Shown here piece by piece: positions 6,838 to 10,640 of a stretch of DNA of 10,640 nt. The first letter of the stretch is position 1; every line of letters starts with the position of its first letter. A program made the translations under genes and the position numbers. This DNA comes from an uncultured Christensenellaceae bacterium (GTDB lineage Bacteria > Bacillota > Clostridia > Christensenellales > Pumilibacteraceae): NCBI GenBank assembly GCA_910588315.1, contig CAJUQF010000066.1:1-10640 (forward strand), read 5' to 3'. Below the pieces are notes generated by a model. That model was not told the origin of the DNA, made no database searches, and saw only the letters and a program-made list of their open reading frames with translations.

Positions 6838-6871
6838 ATAAAAGATATTATAACGACGAGGACGCTCCGAA

Positions 6872-8143
6872 ATGATAGATATCGGGTTGATACGAAACGA
6901 CACGCAAGCGGTCGCCGCCGCACTCAAAAAACGCGGATGCGACGCCGATCTCGACGCGATACTTGCGCTCGATAAAACGCGCAGGGATATTATAGGTCGC
7001 ACGGAAACGCTTAAAGCGGAGAAAAATAAAGTCAGTGCGGATATACCGCGGCTCAAAAAAGCGGGCGAGAACGTCGAACCCATTTTCGCAAAGATGCGTG
7101 AACTCGGCGACGAGATAGCGGCAAACGACGAAAAGCTGAAAGCCGCAGACGATGCGTTGCGTCACGCTTTGCTTTGTCTCCCCAACATTCCGGACGCCGA
7201 CGTCGTTGCCGGCGGTAAGGAAAACAACGAAGTCGTCAAAGTATGGGGCAAGAAACCGGAATTCGATTTCCCGATAAAAAATCACGTCGATCTTTGCGAG
7301 AGTTTGCACCTTATAGACTATGAGCGCGGCGTCAAGCTTGCCGGCAACGGGTCGTGGCTGTATACCGGTAGGGGCGCGATACTCGAATGGGCGCTGCTTA
7401 CGTACTTTATAAAGACGCACGCAAAAGACGGCTATACGTTTATTCTTCCGCCGCATATGCTAAATTACGAATGCGGATTGGGCGCGGGGCAGTTCCCCAA
7501 GTTCGAGGATGACGTTTATCGCGTGGACACTGCGGACGGCACTGCAAAGAGATTCATGTTGCCGACGGCGGAGACTGCGCTCGTCAATCTTTATCGCGGC
7601 GAAATATTACAGGAGAGCGACCTGCCCAAAAAGCTGTTTGCGTATACCCCGTGCTATCGCAAAGAAGCCGGTTCGTATCGCGCGGAAGAGCGCGGCATGA
7701 TCCGCGGTCATCAGTTTGACAAAGTGGAAATGGTTCAGGTCACTACGCCGGACAACAGTAAGGCGGCGTTCGAAGAACTCGTAAACAAAGCGTGTGCGCT
7801 CGTCGAAGGTTTGGGCTTGCACTACAGACTGAGCAAGCTCGCGGCAGGCGATTGTTCGGCGTCCATGGCTCGCACTTACGACATAGAGATATGGATCCCG
7901 TCCATGGGTATATATAAGGAAGTCAGTTCGGTTTCAAACGCCAATGATTATCAGGCTCGACGCAATATGACGCGTTACCGTGCCGCCGACGGAAAGATAA
8001 GTTACGTCCATACTCTCAACGGTTCGGGACTCGCTACTTCGCGCGTATTGCCCGCGATCGTCGAACAGAACCAGAACAAAGACGGTTCGTTCACCGTGCC
8101 GGAAGTGCTGCGCGAGTTCGTCGGCACGGACGTTTTGAGATAA
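6872..8143 (+). CDS. serS: Seryl-tRNA synthetase
   Basis: A class II aminoacyl-tRNA synthetase that charges tRNA-Ser; 423 residues is the normal length. Residues about 27-100 form the long charged antiparallel coiled-coil arm that grips the tRNA variable arm. Motif 1 lies around 156-195 (LYTGRGAILEWAL and the GYTFILPPHM strand). The serine-binding LPTAE is at 230-234. Motif 2 spans about 256-288, with YRKEAGSYRAEERG and IRGHQFDKVEM. Motif 3 contains LNGSGLATSR (382-391) and EVLREFVG near the C-terminus. All catalytic landmarks appear intact. The start ATG is preceded by ACGAGGAC, a modest ribosome binding site. Gene 8179-8604 follows after 35 bases without a terminator, so the two are probably co-transcribed. 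Confidence 0.97.
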   Translation: MIDIGLIRNDTQAVAAALKKRGCDADLDAILALDKTRRDIIGRTETLKAEKNKVSADIPRLKKAGENVEPIFAKMRELGDEIAANDEKLKAADDALRHALLCLPNIPDADVVAGGKENNEVVKVWGKKPEFDFPIKNHVDLCESLHLIDYERGVKLAGNGSWLYTGRGAILEWALLTYFIKTHAKDGYTFILPPHMLNYECGLGAGQFPKFEDDVYRVDTADGTAKRFMLPTAETALVNLYRGEILQESDLPKKLFAYTPCYRKEAGSYRAEERGMIRGHQFDKVEMVQVTTPDNSKAAFEELVNKACALVEGLGLHYRLSKLAAGDCSASMARTYDIEIWIPSMGIYKEVSSVSNANDYQARRNMTRYRAADGKISYVHTLNGSGLATSRVLPAIVEQNQNKDGSFTVPEVLREFVGTDVLR

Positions 8144-8178
8144 ACAGTCAAACATATCATTACGGAGAACTATCATCG

Positions 8179-8604
8179 ATGAGTCTTTTCGGCAGAAGAA
8201 GAAATTTCGACAGGGCGATGCAGACGCCTTCGGATATCCAACCCGACCTTACCGGTTACGAAGAAAAACAGGTCTTTACGACGGATAACGCATTCGTAGG
8301 CGGTTATAACAATGCGCCTGTACAACCTGTGGATTATACGGGACTCGGCGGCAATAATTACGCCGCGCAGCCAAATAATTACGTAACGCCGCAGCAGGAC
8401 GGATATATGCAGGCGCAAGCGCCGGTCGTTACCGAAATGCGCGATCTCAGCGTGCCGAATACATCTACGGAACGTCCTATGGTGTTCGCCATGCGCGGTC
8501 ACAGCGATATATATATCTACGAATTTTCCGACCGATTGGAATACTATGTGCGTACCAATACTAAAATGTTTAAGTACGATACGGTGTATAAAGCAACGCG
8601 CTGA
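8179..8604 (+). CDS. Hypothetical protein with Asn/Gln/Tyr-rich linker and conserved-looking C-terminus
   Basis: A 141-residue protein I do not recognise. The N-terminus MSLFGRRRNF is short, basic and hydrophobic, like a membrane or partner anchor (inference). Residues about 20-98 are low in complexity and rich in N, Q, P, G and Y, probably disordered. Residues about 99-141 look folded, with alternating polar and aromatic residues (DIYIYEFSDRLEYYVR) that suggest a small beta-rich domain. There is no signal peptide or transmembrane segment. GGAGAA at 8164-8169 sits 9 bases before the ATG. It follows serS by 35 bases and is closed by the terminator at 8634-8667. The general plan, a basic tip, linker and small domain, recalls some cell-division or envelope adaptor proteins, but no homology is claimed. 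Confidence 0.75.
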   Translation: MSLFGRRRNFDRAMQTPSDIQPDLTGYEEKQVFTTDNAFVGGYNNAPVQPVDYTGLGGNNYAAQPNNYVTPQQDGYMQAQAPVVTEMRDLSVPNTSTERPMVFAMRGHSDIYIYEFSDRLEYYVRTNTKMFKYDTVYKATR

Positions 8605-8633
8605 TCGGCGATATTAAATAAAAGTACCATCAT

Positions 8634-8667
8634 AACGACGGAGTAACGGCAGTTTCTTCGTCGTTTT
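8634..8667 (+). terminator. Rho-independent terminator after gene 8179-8604
   Basis: AACGACGGAG (8634-8643) pairs with CTTCGTCGTT (8656-8665), ten pairs including one G-U, with a 12-base loop, followed by TT and ATATTG. The T-run is short, so efficiency may be moderate. Confidence 0.75.
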
Positions 8668-8727
8668 ATATTGATAAAATTTTGATATCGTTTTACAAAA
8701 AATGTATGATTTTTTTCACAAAGGGTA

Positions 8728-8756
8728 TTGACACGCCATAATATAAGTTATATAAT
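8728..8756 (+). promoter_or_regulatory. Perfect-consensus sigma-A promoter for the lipoprotein genes
   Basis: TTGACA (8728-8733) and TATAAT (8751-8756), exact consensus hexamers with an ideal 17-base spacer. This predicts strong constitutive transcription starting near 8763-8765, with a leader of about 50 bases. No second promoter precedes the next gene at 9953, so the pair is probably one transcript. Confidence 0.9.
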
Positions 8757-8800
8757 ATTAACAAAGGCAACAGTATCGACTACTTACAGGTAAATATTTA

Positions 8801-9196
8801 ACGGGAGGGAAATTATGATGAAAGATTTAAAAGCGCGACACGACAGCTTAAGAAAAATAGCCGTTGTATTGATGTGCATGTGCTTGATATTAGTCGGTAC
8901 AATGTTTGTCGCGTGTGATTCTCAGGAAGACCTTACGCCGTACAGGAAAACTAAGATAGGAGAAATACAGTCGTATGCCGCCGCGAAAATTCAATGCGAA
9001 TACAGTGAAAGCAACGTTGCGGCAATAAACGAAATAGTCGAGAACGGTAAAAGGTCTGTCAACAAATCCAAAAGCAGAACAGATATAGACTCTACCGTGA
9101 TTAACACGCGCCAAGCGCTGGATATGATCGAGCCGCTGCGCAGCGAAGAGATACGGGACGGCGTGTATTTTATGACGGATATCGGTTATGAATGGT
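8801..9196 (+). repeat. 396-base perfect direct repeat, copy 1
   Basis: Reading the two copies base by base, 8801-9196 equals 9939-10334 with no mismatch seen, at an offset of 1138. It covers the ribosome binding site, the start codon and 127 codons, and ends inside codon 128. The promoter is not included. Confidence 0.95.
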
Positions 9197-9939
9197 TCAG
9201 AACATGTCATTTTATTTATAAAGGAGCGAGTGGTTGCGAAGGAGATGTAAATTTCGATTATGAAGAGCATAAACAAGAGTACAAAATGGATTCTTTGTAT
9301 GCTATGATTATTAACGGGCAAATAATATTATCTCATGACAGCGCTTCTGTATACTCTATAACAAAGGAAAGCGATATATATAAGTTATTGTTGCCAATCG
9401 AGCGGCTAAAGTCGGAGTATATAAGGAATATGTGGTTGACTGATGATATTTTGTATGTACGGTATATAAATACACGATATGACAGTTGCGAAACATATCA
9501 ATATAAATTAGACCCGACGATAGATACAACAGAGATAGTTTATGCAAAACAGCTGGAAATGCCGTCATCGGCAGATATTGTAATTAAAGAATCGCGGGAT
9601 TCAATATCTTTAACATGGGGATATATATTTGATAAATACGGCAAATTCGGAGCATTAACCGAATTAAAGAACGATGAGTATAGTGAATATACTCCCGTAA
9701 CGATATCGAGAGAAGGTATTTTTAAAATCTGCGTGATTTTTAAAGCATATAGGCATACCGATAATGAAAAAAAATCGAATCAATTAAATATCGGTGAACA
9801 TTTTATAAGAGTGTGTAATCTCGGCGGATACTATTTACGCGAAGATAAAACAGTCGGACTATGTATCCAATCGGAATTTTTGTATTTCAAGATAACGGTT
9901 ACTTCCGATAATATGTCGGTCGAACAAATAATAAGTTGA
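8815..9939 (+). CDS. Predicted lipoprotein, member 1 of a tandem pair with identical N-terminus
   Basis: A 374-residue protein of unknown function. Residues 15-33 are a hydrophobic signal segment after a basic N-region, ending FVAC with C34 as the likely lipidated cysteine (Phe at -3 is unusual for a lipobox) and D35 following. Residues about 43-106 form a predicted helical segment (KIGEIQSYAAAKIQ, then AINEIVENGKRSV, DSTVINTRQALDMI) resembling the small three-helix FIVAR-like modules of Gram-positive surface proteins; this is a resemblance, not a search result. From residue 128 on, the protein is rich in Tyr, Ile and Asp with likely beta-strands (YAMIINGQIILSH, DDILYVRYI). Codons 1-127 are identical in DNA to the next gene, while the rest is AT-richer and diverged. 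The start is ATG 8815 (ATG 8818 also possible) with GGGAGGG at 8803-8809. It probably acts outside the membrane as a surface or binding protein. Confidence 0.85.
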   Translation: MMKDLKARHDSLRKIAVVLMCMCLILVGTMFVACDSQEDLTPYRKTKIGEIQSYAAAKIQCEYSESNVAAINEIVENGKRSVNKSKSRTDIDSTVINTRQALDMIEPLRSEEIRDGVYFMTDIGYEWFRTCHFIYKGASGCEGDVNFDYEEHKQEYKMDSLYAMIINGQIILSHDSASVYSITKESDIYKLLLPIERLKSEYIRNMWLTDDILYVRYINTRYDSCETYQYKLDPTIDTTEIVYAKQLEMPSSADIVIKESRDSISLTWGYIFDKYGKFGALTELKNDEYSEYTPVTISREGIFKICVIFKAYRHTDNEKKSNQLNIGEHFIRVCNLGGYYLREDKTVGLCIQSEFLYFKITVTSDNMSVEQIIS

Positions 9940-10334
9940 CGGGAGGGAAATTATGATGAAAGATTTAAAAGCGCGACACGACAGCTTAAGAAAAATAGCC
10001 GTTGTATTGATGTGCATGTGCTTGATATTAGTCGGTACAATGTTTGTCGCGTGTGATTCTCAGGAAGACCTTACGCCGTACAGGAAAACTAAGATAGGAG
10101 AAATACAGTCGTATGCCGCCGCGAAAATTCAATGCGAATACAGTGAAAGCAACGTTGCGGCAATAAACGAAATAGTCGAGAACGGTAAAAGGTCTGTCAA
10201 CAAATCCAAAAGCAGAACAGATATAGACTCTACCGTGATTAACACGCGCCAAGCGCTGGATATGATCGAGCCGCTGCGCAGCGAAGAGATACGGGACGGC
10301 GTGTATTTTATGACGGATATCGGTTATGAATGGT
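9939..10334 (+). repeat. 396-base perfect direct repeat, copy 2
   Basis: The copy of 8801-9196. Its first base is the final A of the stop codon of the first lipoprotein gene, so the repeated unit begins exactly at the gene junction. Similarity at the protein level continues beyond 10334, but the DNA diverges at once. Confidence 0.95.
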
Positions 10335-10640
10335 ATCATAAAAGGTACGGCGATTGGCCGGCAAAAGAATGGTTATACGTCATAATCATAAACGGACAAA
10401 TGATATCGTCGCATAAAAGCACTTATGTATATACTGTGTCCGAAAACAACGGAATATATCTTGGAACGACTTGGAATGAATATTGGAAGCCCTTCTACTC
10501 TATGAGCGTATGGCAAACAGACGGCGTTTTGTATGCGCGTCGTAACAGTGCGGGCTGGAATTACGAAACATGTCAATATAGGTTAGATACGACAATAGAT
10601 ATAACTGATATAGAGACAAAACAGCTATCCGCGTTATCAT
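9953..10640 (+). CDS. Predicted lipoprotein, member 2 of the tandem pair (3' end beyond window)
   Basis: At least 229 codons; the frame is still open at the right edge. Residues 1-127 are identical to the first lipoprotein, including the signal peptide, C34 and the helical module. From residue 128 the sequence differs: YHKRYGDWPAKEWLY replaces a longer segment, so this copy lacks about 20 residues there. It then realigns as IIINGQMISSHKS against MIINGQIILSHDS, and YETCQYRLDTTIDITDI against CETYQYKLDPTIDTTEI. The C-terminal parts are therefore true paralogs with substantial divergence. It has its own GGGAGGG (9941-9947) 5 bases before the ATG and lies 13 bases after the previous stop. It presumably shares the promoter at 8728. 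The function is unknown; export and lipid anchoring are inferred from the signal sequence. Confidence 0.85.
   Translation, partial: MMKDLKARHDSLRKIAVVLMCMCLILVGTMFVACDSQEDLTPYRKTKIGEIQSYAAAKIQCEYSESNVAAINEIVENGKRSVNKSKSRTDIDSTVINTRQALDMIEPLRSEEIRDGVYFMTDIGYEWYHKRYGDWPAKEWLYVIIINGQMISSHKSTYVYTVSENNGIYLGTTWNEYWKPFYSMSVWQTDGVLYARRNSAGWNYETCQYRLDTTIDITDIETKQLSALS

Noticed and set aside
6729..6871. T-box or other riboswitch upstream of serS
   Set aside because: The gap is only 143 bases, contains a good promoter close to the gene, and shows no T-box sequence or antiterminator hairpin.
8801..10640. Diversity-generating retroelement
   Set aside because: No reverse transcriptase is present, and the differences between the two genes are not confined to adenine positions of a template. 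The identical part is the front of the gene, not a variable C-terminal cassette.

Overview
The window looks like a chromosomal segment of a Firmicutes/Clostridia bacterium, probably one of the uncultured gut lineages. The main argument is gene order: a short Orn/Lys/Arg-decarboxylase-like PLP protein, thymidylate kinase, DNA polymerase III delta-prime and a RicT/YaaT-type PSP1 protein lie in one tight operon. This is the yaaO-tmk-(darA-yaaR)-holB-ricT cluster of Bacillus subtilis with darA and yaaR missing. Other clues are TTGACA/TATAAT promoters, GGAGG ribosome binding sites, a clostridial 2[4Fe-4S] ferredoxin and a SpoVB-like flippase. Codon use in most genes is GC-moderate with many GCG, TCG, CGC and ATA codons. 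All convincing complete genes are on the plus strand. Taxonomy is inferred from these features, not from a search.

Layout. Positions 1-401 hold no convincing complete gene: a nested hairpin at the left edge, an open minus-strand frame without a good start, and a short repeat-like element (307-342). From 402 to 4133 is the replication/nucleotide operon, with 4-, 4- and 13-base overlaps between successive genes. A separate consensus promoter drives a 55-residue ferredoxin (4206-4373), which ends in a strong hairpin terminator. About 730 bases of AT-rich intergenic DNA follow (4374-5102), containing two tandem copies, 288 bases apart, of a palindrome-rich element with terminal inverted repeats. 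Then come a MOP-superfamily flippase (5103-6728), seryl-tRNA synthetase with its own promoter and a very short leader (6872-8143), and a 141-residue unknown protein (8179-8604) followed by a terminator.

The last 1.9 kb is the most unusual part. A perfect-consensus promoter reads into a 374-residue predicted lipoprotein (8815-9939). Thirteen bases after its stop, a second, incomplete gene begins (9953 onward). The two share 396 identical bases, covering the ribosome binding site, signal peptide and first 127 residues, and then diverge abruptly into related but clearly different AT-richer C-terminal regions. This suggests a tandem family of surface lipoproteins with a constant N-terminus and variable C-terminus, kept identical by recent duplication or gene conversion. 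It may continue past the right edge.

Functionally, the left operon links dTMP synthesis (Tmk), the clamp loader (delta-prime) and an RNA-processing/developmental regulator (RicT) that carries a long Asn/Gln/Lys-rich tail here. The ferredoxin, flippase and SerRS appear to be independent housekeeping units.
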